A stretch of 5,248 nucleotides of DNA from Candidatus Gastranaerophilales bacterium (GTDB lineage: Bacteria > Cyanobacteriota > Vampirovibrionia > Gastranaerophilales > Gastranaerophilaceae). Below the pieces are notes generated by a model. The model was not told where the DNA came from. It worked only from the letters and a program-made list of their open reading frames with translations, and ran no database searches. The stretch is from positions 1-5,248 of the forward strand of contig CALUVK010000121.1 in the NCBI GenBank assembly GCA_944324205.1, written 5' to 3'. Made by a program: the position numbers and the translations under genes. This document shows positions 1-5,219 of the stretch, piece after piece. Within the stretch, counting starts at the first letter, position 1. The number at the start of each line of letters is the position of its first letter.

Positions 1-642
1 CTTAGCCTTATAAAATCTAGAAGAAGCATAAGGCAATATAAGGATGAAGAAATTTCAGAAGAAACTTTTGAAAAATTAAAATCAATGCTTGCTTATGTAC
101 CTACAGGATGTAATTCTCATTCGCTTCACTTTAGTATTGTAGAGAAGAAGTCTGCTATGGATATAATAAGAAATAAAGTAAACGAACTTGTTTTAAAAAC
201 ACTTTCATACAAAGCACTTTCTCCATTAGTAGATAAGTTTTCAAAGTATAAAGAAACTCTTGAACATGGTGAGGATGTAATTTTTCGCGGTGCACCTCAT
301 ATGATAGTTGCTTCTTCTTCAATAAAAGCCCCATGTTTGCAAGAAGATCCTATTATTGCACTCAGCTATCTTGAACTATATGCACAGCATCTCGGTCTTG
401 GAACATGTTGGTGTGGTTTTGCGGAGATATGTCTGAAATTTTTTCCTGAAATTTGTGATATGTTAGAAATACCGGCCGGTTATAAACCTGTGTATGTAAT
501 GTTGCTGGGAGTCCCTGCCGTTAAATATCAAAGAGTAATCCAGCCGGAGGCAGTAAATTTTTCAGAGATAAAAGAGATACGTCCTAAAGATTCTTGCTTC
601 TTTTGTAAAGCAAAACGGTTATTTACTAATTTTATAAGATAG
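1..642 (+). CDS. Nitroreductase-family flavoprotein, 5' end missing
   Basis: The reading frame is open from the first base, so the first Met codon (base 85) is internal and the gene starts left of the window. The visible 213 residues match the FMN-dependent nitroreductase fold, which reduces substrates with NAD(P)H or another electron donor in the cytoplasm. An SRRSIRQY motif near residues 6-13 is the usual FMN-phosphate contact. It is followed by VPTGCNSHSLHF (33-44), RGAPHMIVA (96-104), the helix ending GLGTCWCG (132-139) and the C-terminal GYKPVYVMLLGVPAVKYQR (160-178). The PTGCN and RGAPH wording resembles family members that carry an N-terminal 4Fe-4S ferredoxin domain; whether this one does cannot be seen. 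The protein ends in a short basic tail containing CFFC (199-202), which is not part of the standard fold. The true substrate is unknown. No canonical terminator follows the TAG stop. Confidence 0.87.
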   Translation, partial: LSLIKSRRSIRQYKDEEISEETFEKLKSMLAYVPTGCNSHSLHFSIVEKKSAMDIIRNKVNELVLKTLSYKALSPLVDKFSKYKETLEHGEDVIFRGAPHMIVASSSIKAPCLQEDPIIALSYLELYAQHLGLGTCWCGFAEICLKFFPEICDMLEIPAGYKPVYVMLLGVPAVKYQRVIQPEAVNFSEIKEIRPKDSCFFCKAKRLFTNFIR

Positions 643-698
643 CAGTTTAATAGATAAAGCGTGTGTCTAGATATTATATTTTCGCAGCTAGATTCTGT

Positions 699-728
699 TT
701 GAATAAAAGAAAACAGGTCGGTTATAAT
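699..728 (+). promoter_or_regulatory. Candidate sigma-70 promoter, TTGAAT-18-TATAAT
   Basis: TTGAAT (699-704) matches four of six bases of the -35 consensus and is separated by 18 bases from a perfect TATAAT (723-728). Transcription would start near base 735 and give the 153-residue protein gene an untranslated leader of about 260 bases. Because the region is AT-rich, chance -10 matches are common; the pairing with a reasonable -35 is what makes this one plausible. Confidence 0.45.
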
Positions 729-740
729 ATCCTTCCTGTT
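712..740. repeat. Inverted repeat centred on the -10 box, operator-like
   Basis: AACAGG (712-717) and CCTGTT (735-740) form a perfect 6-bp inverted repeat. A further GG/CC pair lies inside it after two mismatches. The centre of symmetry (base 726) falls inside the TATAAT box (723-728). A third half-site, CTGTT (695-699), overlaps the -35. As DNA this looks like a repressor site. As RNA, 695-700 with 711-716 and 712-717 with 735-740 would be mutually exclusive hairpins, but most of this lies upstream of the inferred start. Confidence 0.4.
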
Positions 741-804
741 AAGATTTTACACTAGCCGAAATATAAATAGCAATTTCATTGTACTATAAAATTCAGAAAA
801 TTTC

Positions 805-850
805 AAATATTAAACGTGAGAATATTTAATGGTATATACTAAATATTAAA
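805..850. repeat. Three AAATATTAAA-like copies in direct and inverted order
   Basis: AAATATTAAA occurs at 805-814 and again at 841-850. Between them lies an inverted version, AATATTTA (821-828), which pairs perfectly with TAAATATT (840-847) across an 11-base loop. The cluster lies just upstream of the weak promoter candidate at 851-879 and could be a binding site. All words are pure A/T in an AT-rich stretch, so chance is a serious alternative. Confidence 0.3.
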
Positions 851-879
851 TGTATAAAAGTGTGAAACTTAGATATAAT
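851..879 (+). promoter_or_regulatory. Weak candidate promoter for the hypothetical gene
   Basis: A perfect TATAAT (874-879) sits 17 bases after TGTATA (851-856), which matches only three of six -35 positions. A start near base 886 would leave a leader of about 109 bases before the ATG at 995. It would need an activator or relaxed -35 recognition. It competes with the better -35/-10 pair at 699-728. Confidence 0.3.
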
Positions 880-930
880 ACAGAAAAAAGTAATAAAATC
901 CAAATGTTAACTTATGTAACAAATATATCT

Positions 931-944
931 TTTGTATATACAAA
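931..944. repeat. Perfect 14-bp palindrome TTTGTATATACAAA
   Basis: The 14 bases read the same on both strands, with no spacer, and stop exactly at base 931 and base 944. The palindrome lies 51 bases ahead of the ATG at 995, immediately before a TTGTCA word (946-951). This size and symmetry fit a dimeric regulator site. It could also be chance in A/T-rich DNA. Confidence 0.35.
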
Positions 945-994
945 TTTGTCAATTTTCTTTACATTCATGTTTTTAAATATATAAGAGGCGAGAT

Positions 995-1456
995 ATGAAT
1001 TACAAATTTGATTCAATAGTAAATAAAACAGAAGCAGCAGCATTAAAGGATATGATATTTAAGCGGGCGGCAGAACGTGCACAATTACTCAATGAAGATG
1101 TTCAATCTGATGTTATGGATTTGGCGCGGGATTCATTTGTAAGTGACAATAATCCGTTTTCGCGTATTATAAAGGACAATGTTAAGCAGGAGCCTGTGCC
1201 AGAGACGACTACGCAAGAAGTTCATCAAAATGAAGAGATAGGGTTCCCTGTACGAGAACCGAAAAAGCTTGAATTAAAACAAAACAAAGTTGTAAATGAT
1301 CAAATTTCATCTGCTGTAATACAAAATAATATGCTTGAAGCAAGGAATACATTAAGTAATAAGCAGAGCTTTATGGGTGCTTTGAATTTTTTGAATTCTC
1401 AGGCGGCAATTTCTTTGATAAAGACTCGTGCTGATAAGTTTGAAATGGTAGTATAA
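995..1456 (+). CDS. Hypothetical protein, 153 residues, helical ends and polar middle
   Basis: I do not recognise a named domain. The start is well supported: AAGAGG (983-988) lies six bases before the ATG. The N-terminal part (about 11-50) is rich in Ala, Glu, Lys and Arg and should be helical, followed by an NNPFSRII stretch (52-59). Residues 60-103 are rich in Glu, Pro, Thr, Gln and Lys and look disordered. The C-terminal part (about 104-148) is helical again, ending in LIKTRADKFEMVV. There is no signal peptide, membrane segment or cysteine, so it is probably cytoplasmic. The architecture would suit a small adaptor or structural protein, but that is a guess. Its opening words (FDSIVNKTEAAALKDM) feel like a family found in Gastranaerophilales; this is recollection, not a search. 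It is monocistronic, facing the glycosyltransferase operon with a 3-base gap. Confidence 0.8.
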   Translation: MNYKFDSIVNKTEAAALKDMIFKRAAERAQLLNEDVQSDVMDLARDSFVSDNNPFSRIIKDNVKQEPVPETTTQEVHQNEEIGFPVREPKKLELKQNKVVNDQISSAVIQNNMLEARNTLSNKQSFMGALNFLNSQAAISLIKTRADKFEMVV

Positions 1457-1489
1457 AAATTACTTTTTTGTATAAAGTTTAATTTTTAT
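1453..1489. terminator. Bidirectional terminator-like hairpin between convergent genes
   Basis: ATAAAAATTA (1453-1462) and TAATTTTTAT (1480-1489) are a perfect 10-bp inverted repeat. Inside it ACTTT (1462-1466) can pair with AAAGT (1474-1478). On either strand the inner stem is followed by a T-rich run, as needed for release of RNA polymerase. The element covers the stop of the plus-strand hypothetical gene and the last codons of the minus-strand GT8 gene, where both transcripts must end. The stem is nearly all A/T, so it would be weak by textbook standards. Confidence 0.45.
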
Positions 1490-2401
1490 TCCCAAAATTC
1501 TCAAAACTTTTGTTTTTGTTTTGCCCTGATATTCATTTTTTATTGAAAATAACCAGTTTAAGAATGAGTCATGATTATCGGGCTCAGTTGAATTTTCATA
1601 ATCATTTTTTAATTCTTCATATATAGAAGTATGCTTGGCATATTCCCACCATTCATCTCTAAACTTATTTCCACAGCCTTTAAAGGCAGGCTTTAGTCCT
1701 GTTAAATGTACTATTATTGGATTTTCGCGAGCTTCAAGATATTCGTTTTCTTCTTTTCCTTCAAATTCGTAATATCCGCCTCTCCACCAGGTATCCATAT
1801 AGTTATATTTTGGATGAAGTACGAGTTTTTTTTCATCAGCAGCTTTGTTTATTGAATCCTGATCACAAAATTCAATTATTTTTTCGTTGTTTTTAGCAAA
1901 ATCTATAACTTTATCAAAGAATTTTTCTTTTATGCAGAAATCACAATTAAATAAAAGCATGCCGGAATTTACATAAACAGGGCTTTTCATGCCAAGTCTT
2001 TTTACGTATTTATTTACCCCCCAGACATCTTTTACTCCGGCAAAAAATTTCCCGTCAAGATTAAGAGAAAAAAGTTCGTCTAAATTTCCCCTTACAAGGG
2101 TATCACAATCCAGATACAAAATTTTCTCCAAATCCGGACACATGTCGGGAAGTTTTATTCTGAACCATGCCTGAACCGTTACCCAGTGTGAAAGAACAAG
2201 CCCGCTGAAATCCGCTTCATTCATTTTAAGAAGTCTCAGTTTTCCGCCCGCTTTTTTAAGTTTTTCAACACTGTTTTCTGTCAATTCGGAATACATGATA
2301 ATAAATTCAACGTCATTATTATGTTCCAGGACGCTTTGCATTGAAACAATAGTCTGGTTTACATACTTATCATCCGGCGCATAAGCTATATTTATTTTCA
2401 T
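1460..2401 (-). CDS. Family 8 glycosyltransferase, LgtC-like
   Basis: This is a retaining GT-A enzyme of the GT8 family, which moves a hexose (often galactose or glucose) from a UDP-sugar onto lipopolysaccharide or another surface glycan at the inner face of the cytoplasmic membrane. The N-terminal INIAYAPDDKYVNQT (3-17) is the nucleotide-sugar pocket. YLDCDTLV (96-103) holds the metal-binding DxD (D98, D100). YVNSGMLLFN (143-152) and CDQDSIN (179-185) are family blocks, and HLTGLKPAF (232-240) stands for the second metal-binding histidine motif. Its 313 residues are normal for the family. The last 18 residues are basic and hydrophobic (LRILGIKIKLYTKK, 300-313), probably a membrane-touching tail. 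The ATG overlaps the upstream gene's stop by four bases (ATGA), with GGAGA (2409-2413) seven bases ahead, so translation is likely coupled. It is the last gene of the operon. Donor and acceptor sugars cannot be told from sequence. Confidence 0.93.
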   Translation of the reverse strand: MKINIAYAPDDKYVNQTIVSMQSVLEHNNDVEFIIMYSELTENSVEKLKKAGGKLRLLKMNEADFSGLVLSHWVTVQAWFRIKLPDMCPDLEKILYLDCDTLVRGNLDELFSLNLDGKFFAGVKDVWGVNKYVKRLGMKSPVYVNSGMLLFNCDFCIKEKFFDKVIDFAKNNEKIIEFCDQDSINKAADEKKLVLHPKYNYMDTWWRGGYYEFEGKEENEYLEARENPIIVHLTGLKPAFKGCGNKFRDEWWEYAKHTSIYEELKNDYENSTEPDNHDSFLNWLFSIKNEYQGKTKTKVLRILGIKIKLYTKK

Positions 2402-3297
2402 TCTTCTCTCTCCAAAATTTCCATAATCTGCGGATATTGCTTAAGTATAACTTCATAAGCTTCTTCCAAAGATGTTCCGACTCCTTTTTTATTAATTTTA
2501 CAAAGTCCAAACTGCTGCGAGTTTTCAACATAGTCTATTGATTCGGAATATCCCTTAACAAGCCTCGTTTTATATCCGCTCAAAACAGCCATAGCCCATA
2601 GCCAGATGTCATCATGCGTGGGAAGAAGCTTTTTTATAAGCTCTTCATCACAAACATCTTTATAAAAACAATGCGGCGGATAAAGAACGGCGCCATAACC
2701 TGTAAGCCTGTTTTTAAAACTGGCTTTCCCCCTGTTTTTATCCAAATATAATTCTCTTGTTTTTGCCCAGCATATTCTCTTATTTTCAACTCTCAAAATA
2801 TCACACCTGTGCGCCTGAATTTCATCTTTATGCTCCAAATATGATTTGTAAAGCGTCTCAACTGTATCCGGCGCATAATAAATATCATCGTCTACCGTTA
2901 TAATAACCGCATCCGGATATTTTTTTAATGCCGGAATAATTTTTTTATAAGAGCGGATATCTCTATACCAGTCTATAGTTAAACCGTACTTTTGCAAATC
3001 CAAAAGCTCCTGCGGCAAGTCGTTTTCCCCATTCGGAAACTGTTCCGGTGCAAGCCAGAGGATTACCATATCCGGTTTCAGAGTCTGTGTTAAAAGAGTT
3101 TTTATTGTTTTAACAACAATATTTATTCTTTCAGGAAAACTCGTCAGAGAAACAATAAGGGGTATCTCTCTTTTTTTATCAGTAATTCCGCATTCTTTCA
3201 GAGCTATATTTTTCGGTTTACAGTTCTTTTTAATTCTGATTAGTAAACCAAATAAGTTTATTATAATATGACCGTCAAAGTACTGAATAAGTTTCAC
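2398..3297 (-). CDS. GT-A type glycosyltransferase with DDD motif, family uncertain
   Basis: The 299-residue protein has the order of a GT-A glycosyltransferase. IVSLTSFPERI (48-58) is the first strand and loop, and KPDMVILWLAPEQFP (74-88) follows. SYKKIIPALKKYPDAVIITVDDDIYY (116-141) contains the likely metal-binding D136-D138. GYGAVLYPP (200-208) and THDDIWLWAM (227-236) could bind the acceptor and supply the catalytic base. It resembles inverting GT2-like enzymes, but I cannot name a family. The start is GTG at 3295-3297: an in-frame TGA lies directly before it, no Met codon follows until residue 77, and AAGGA (3306-3310) stands eight bases ahead. It overlaps the upstream GT9 gene by 23 bases and the GT8 gene by four. 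The N-terminal segment INLFGLLIRIKKNCK (13-27) echoes the tail of the GT8 protein. It probably acts in the same surface glycan pathway. Confidence 0.88.
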   Translation of the reverse strand: MKLIQYFDGHIIINLFGLLIRIKKNCKPKNIALKECGITDKKREIPLIVSLTSFPERINIVVKTIKTLLTQTLKPDMVILWLAPEQFPNGENDLPQELLDLQKYGLTIDWYRDIRSYKKIIPALKKYPDAVIITVDDDIYYAPDTVETLYKSYLEHKDEIQAHRCDILRVENKRICWAKTRELYLDKNRGKASFKNRLTGYGAVLYPPHCFYKDVCDEELIKKLLPTHDDIWLWAMAVLSGYKTRLVKGYSESIDYVENSQQFGLCKINKKGVGTSLEEAYEVILKQYPQIMEILEREE

Positions 3298-4234
3298 TCA
3301 TCAATTCCTTATAAGTTTTCATAATATCATTAGGAGTAACATTTTCACCGACAAGAGTTTTTGCCGGATACAAAGTTTCATCCGACGCCCACATCTCGTC
3401 GCATCCTGCATAAAAAATTCCGACTACCGGAACGGAAAGAGCATTTGCAAAATGTAAAGTTCCTGTATCTACCGTAATACATTTCCCGCAGATTTTCAAA
3501 ATATTTGCAAGCTCAGGAAACGTTGTACATCCGACTAAATCAACATAATCAAAACATCCGGCTTTTCTGAGATTATGGCTGAAAGTTTCTGCAACTCTTC
3601 CGGCGCCTGTTAAAACAGGAGTTAAACCTTCGCTGTTCATAAGCTCTATAAGCTCCCTGCAATCATTTACTCCCATATCTTTTTTATAAAAATTACTCGT
3701 TGTACATAAAACAACAGGATTTTTAAGCCCGCCAACCATATTAACAACAGCAGTATCGGTTTTCGGCGGATAATACTTTATCGGCAGATTTTTATGTTCG
3801 CCTGTTAAAGCCTCAATCATTCCGCCCCATTTATCTTTCATATGAATATAATCTTTAAGTTTAAATGACTCTTTTGTATGCCAGATAAAACTTTTGTTAT
3901 GCGAGATAATATGTTTTGCTCCGATTAGACGTGATATAAGAAGATTTCTTTCATTAGCATACGTTACAAAAGAAGCGTCAGGTTTTTTGTACGGGAAATT
4001 TTTAACAAATTTCAAAATTCCGCCCAAAGTTTTATCCCTATGTTTATCAAAAGCAATAACTTCGTCAACTCCGTCCTGATATTTTGCAACATCAATATAA
4101 GGTGTATCACAGACAAAAACAATCTTTGATGACGGATAATACTCTTTTAAATTCCGTACAAGAGTATTCGTAACCAGCATATCCCCGATACAAGCCGTAT
4201 TAAATATTATAAATAGCTTTTCCATGGAAAACAT
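3275..4234 (-). CDS. Family 9 glycosyltransferase, heptosyltransferase-like
   Basis: This is a GT-B enzyme of the GT9 family (WaaC/WaaF/WaaQ type), which normally adds ADP-heptose to the lipopolysaccharide inner core on the cytoplasmic face. CIGDMLVTNTLVRNLKEYYP (15-34) is the characteristic N-terminal block with the conserved GD pair. VLTGAG (207-212) and CITVDTGTLHFANALSVPVV (252-271) form the C-terminal donor-binding half, including the family's DTGxxH motif. The 319 residues are slightly short but complete. Two starts are possible: the ATG at 4234, or the in-frame ATG three codons later (4225), which gives the typical MEKLFIIFNTACIGD opening. Neither has a Shine-Dalgarno site; a promoter candidate at 4233-4261 would start RNA almost exactly at the second ATG, so I favour 4225 but report the longer form. 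First gene of a three-gene operon. Whether the sugar is heptose cannot be proved here. Confidence 0.92.
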   Translation of the reverse strand: MFSMEKLFIIFNTACIGDMLVTNTLVRNLKEYYPSSKIVFVCDTPYIDVAKYQDGVDEVIAFDKHRDKTLGGILKFVKNFPYKKPDASFVTYANERNLLISRLIGAKHIISHNKSFIWHTKESFKLKDYIHMKDKWGGMIEALTGEHKNLPIKYYPPKTDTAVVNMVGGLKNPVVLCTTSNFYKKDMGVNDCRELIELMNSEGLTPVLTGAGRVAETFSHNLRKAGCFDYVDLVGCTTFPELANILKICGKCITVDTGTLHFANALSVPVVGIFYAGCDEMWASDETLYPAKTLVGENVTPNDIMKTYKELMSETYSVL

Positions 4235-4261
4235 TTTAACACAAAAAAACGTTTAAGTCTA
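4233..4261 (-). promoter_or_regulatory. Candidate promoter of the glycosyltransferase operon
   Basis: Read on the minus strand, TAGACT (4261-4256, four of six -35 matches) is followed after 17 bases by TAAAAT (4238-4233, five of six -10 matches). The expected start, about seven bases on, is near base 4226, one base before the internal ATG at 4225 of the GT9 gene. This fits the absence of a ribosome binding site and points to a leaderless or nearly leaderless message. The 4235-4345 gap contains no other clear signal. Confidence 0.45.
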
Positions 4262-4345
4262 ATAAGCAATTCGCTTAAAGCCTTAGATGACAGTATGTTT
4301 GATATTTTTATTATCCATCCCAATCTGTTGCCGAGTTTTTATAAA

Positions 4346-4421
4346 TGGTGGGCGATACAAGGCTCGAACTTGTGACCCCTTGAATGTCGTTCAAGTGCGC
4401 TACCAACTGCGCCAATCGCCC
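4346..4421 (-). tRNA. tRNA-Val with anticodon GAC and C33
   Basis: The 76 bases fold into a complete cloverleaf. The acceptor stem is GGGCGAT with ATCGCCC, the D stem is GCGC/GCGC around AGTTGGTA, the anticodon stem is CTTGA/TCAAG and the variable loop is GGGTC. The T arm is ACAAG-TTCGAGC-CTTGT, followed by discriminator A and an encoded CCA. The anticodon loop reads ACGACAT, placing GAC (bases 4388-4386) at positions 34-36; A35, C36 and A73 are the usual valine identity bases. It would read GUC and GUU codons. The odd point is position 33, which is C (base 4389) where elongator tRNAs almost always have U; also A32 and U38 can pair. It is transcribed away from ruvA and could read through into the glycosyltransferase operon, as no terminator is clear. 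Confidence 0.95.
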
Positions 4422-4430
4422 TTAGATTAT

Positions 4431-4459
4431 ATTCTAATAAAAAAAAGAGCTGCTTGCAA
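4431..4459 (-). promoter_or_regulatory. Candidate promoter of the tRNA gene
   Basis: On the minus strand TTGCAA (4459-4454, four of six matches) is followed after exactly 17 bases by TAGAAT (4436-4431, five of six matches). The RNA would start near base 4424, about three bases before the mature tRNA 5' end, leaving almost nothing for RNase P to remove. A perfect TATAAT (4431-4426) overlaps it but lies too close to the tRNA for a normal start. Confidence 0.5.
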
Positions 4460-4505
4460 GTTTTATCTTTCCTAAAAGTTATTAAAAGACTTTTTGCCGG
4501 TTTTG

Positions 4506-4514
4506 TGATACAAT
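4506..4514 (+). promoter_or_regulatory. Candidate extended -10 promoter of ruvA
   Basis: TG (4506-4507), one base, then TACAAT (4509-4514, five of six matches) make an extended -10 element. The segment 17 bases upstream (AAGACT, 4486-4491) is a poor -35, which extended -10 promoters tolerate. A start near base 4521 leaves a leader of about a dozen bases, just enough for the GGGAGAGG ribosome binding site. Confidence 0.42.
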
Positions 4515-4532
4515 TAGCCGGGGAGAGGTATG

Positions 4533-5141
4533 ATGTTTGATTATTTTAAAGGGCTTATTACTGATAAAAGAAGAACTTCAAAGGGTTGTTTTGTAACAAT
4601 TGAGAGCTCAGGAACTGGATATTTGCTTGAAGTTGGTGAAAGAGATTTTAACTTGTTTTCAATAAATGAGAATGTTGTCCAAAAAATTTATACTCTTTTA
4701 ACACACAGAGAGGATGCAATGTCTCTTTACGGGTTTTCAAATAAAGAAACCCGGGATATTTTTCAGATACTTCTTTCTGTATCGGGCGTAGGGGCTAAAA
4801 TGGCAATTGCTCTTCTGAATGAGTTTGACGCATGTGATTTAATTACACTTGTTATAAATGGAGATTTTAAAGAGCTTACACGTGCAAAAGGTGTAGGGCC
4901 TAAACTCGCGCAAAAAATAATTTTAGAGTTAAAAGACAGGCTTATGAAAACAGAGCTTCCTAAAGCTGCATGTACTATTCCACGTTCACAGGCGGTGGAT
5001 GATACGCAAGCAGTACTTTTATCTCTCGGATATGAAGAAAAAGAAATTGAAACGGCTCTTGCTAAAATTCTGCCTGCTATTGAAGATAGCTCTAATTCTG
5101 AGGAAATTTTAAGAAAAGTATTAACCTGTCTTTCTATGTAA
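4533..5141 (+). CDS. ruvA: Holliday junction branch migration protein RuvA
   Basis: RuvA binds four-way Holliday junctions as a tetramer, holds them square-planar and loads the RuvB helicase for branch migration during recombinational repair. All three domains are present (202 residues, normal length; numbering from the upstream Met). The N-terminal OB fold (about 1-65) ends in the hallmark THREDAMSLYGF (58-69), whose E61 and D62 are the acidic pin. Two helix-hairpin-helix motifs follow, LLSVSGVGAKMAIALL (81-96) and LTRAKGVGPKLAQKIILEL (116-134). A linker leads to the C-terminal RuvB-contacting domain (156-200, with VLLSLGYEEKEIETAL). Two Met codons are adjacent (4530 and 4533). GGAG (4522-4525) lies seven bases before the second but only four before the first, so 4533 is preferred. 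ruvB and ruvC are not in view. It diverges from the tRNA-Val gene. Confidence 0.97.
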   Translation: MFDYFKGLITDKRRTSKGCFVTIESSGTGYLLEVGERDFNLFSINENVVQKIYTLLTHREDAMSLYGFSNKETRDIFQILLSVSGVGAKMAIALLNEFDACDLITLVINGDFKELTRAKGVGPKLAQKIILELKDRLMKTELPKAACTIPRSQAVDDTQAVLLSLGYEEKEIETALAKILPAIEDSSNSEEILRKVLTCLSM

Positions 5142-5219
5142 ATTATTGTAAACTTTTTTTTAGATTAAGGCAAAAAAAATTTTTAGCCGCGTTCTTATAT
5201 TAGAAGAAGAAGGTTAAAA

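Larger units (their letters stand above)
643..994. other. AT-rich intergenic region without a convincing gene
   Basis: This 352-base gap separates two plus-strand genes and is strongly AT-rich. I see no tRNA, rRNA, riboswitch core or transposon end. It holds a fair promoter candidate with an inverted repeat over its -10 (699-740), repeated AAATATTAAA-like words (805-850), a weak second promoter candidate (851-879) and a 14-bp palindrome (931-944). One 44-codon open frame (850-984) lacks a ribosome binding site and is not called as a gene. No GC-rich hairpin followed by a T-run closes the upstream nitroreductase gene, so some read-through is possible. Confidence 0.7.

Noticed and set aside
1989..2174. 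61-codon plus-strand open frame
   Set aside because: It is antisense inside the well-supported GT8 gene and has no ribosome binding site or recognisable domain.
3894..4079. 61-codon plus-strand open frame
   Set aside because: It is antisense inside the GT9 gene, whose family motifs are clear; no independent support.
1460..4234. Horizontally acquired island
   Set aside because: The three glycosyltransferase genes look similarly AT-rich to the neighbours by eye, and there is no integrase, transposase or attachment repeat. The adjacent tRNA alone is not enough; its 3' end is not repeated elsewhere in the window.
4263..4277. TAAGC-aattc-GCTTA hairpin between the tRNA and the glycosyltransferase operon as a terminator
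   Set aside because: A five-base stem is too weak, and the T-run on the minus strand begins about a dozen bases later.
4287..4475. 62-codon plus-strand open frame
   Set aside because: It lies across the tRNA-Val gene on the opposite strand; its GGRYKARTCDP-like peptide is the familiar false protein produced by reading antisense to a tRNA.
5169..5188. GGC-A8-T5-A-GCC hairpin after ruvA as a terminator
   Set aside because: Only three GC pairs and a few A-T pairs form, and no T-run follows on the plus strand. The T8 run at 5154-5161 comes before it and has no stem of its own.
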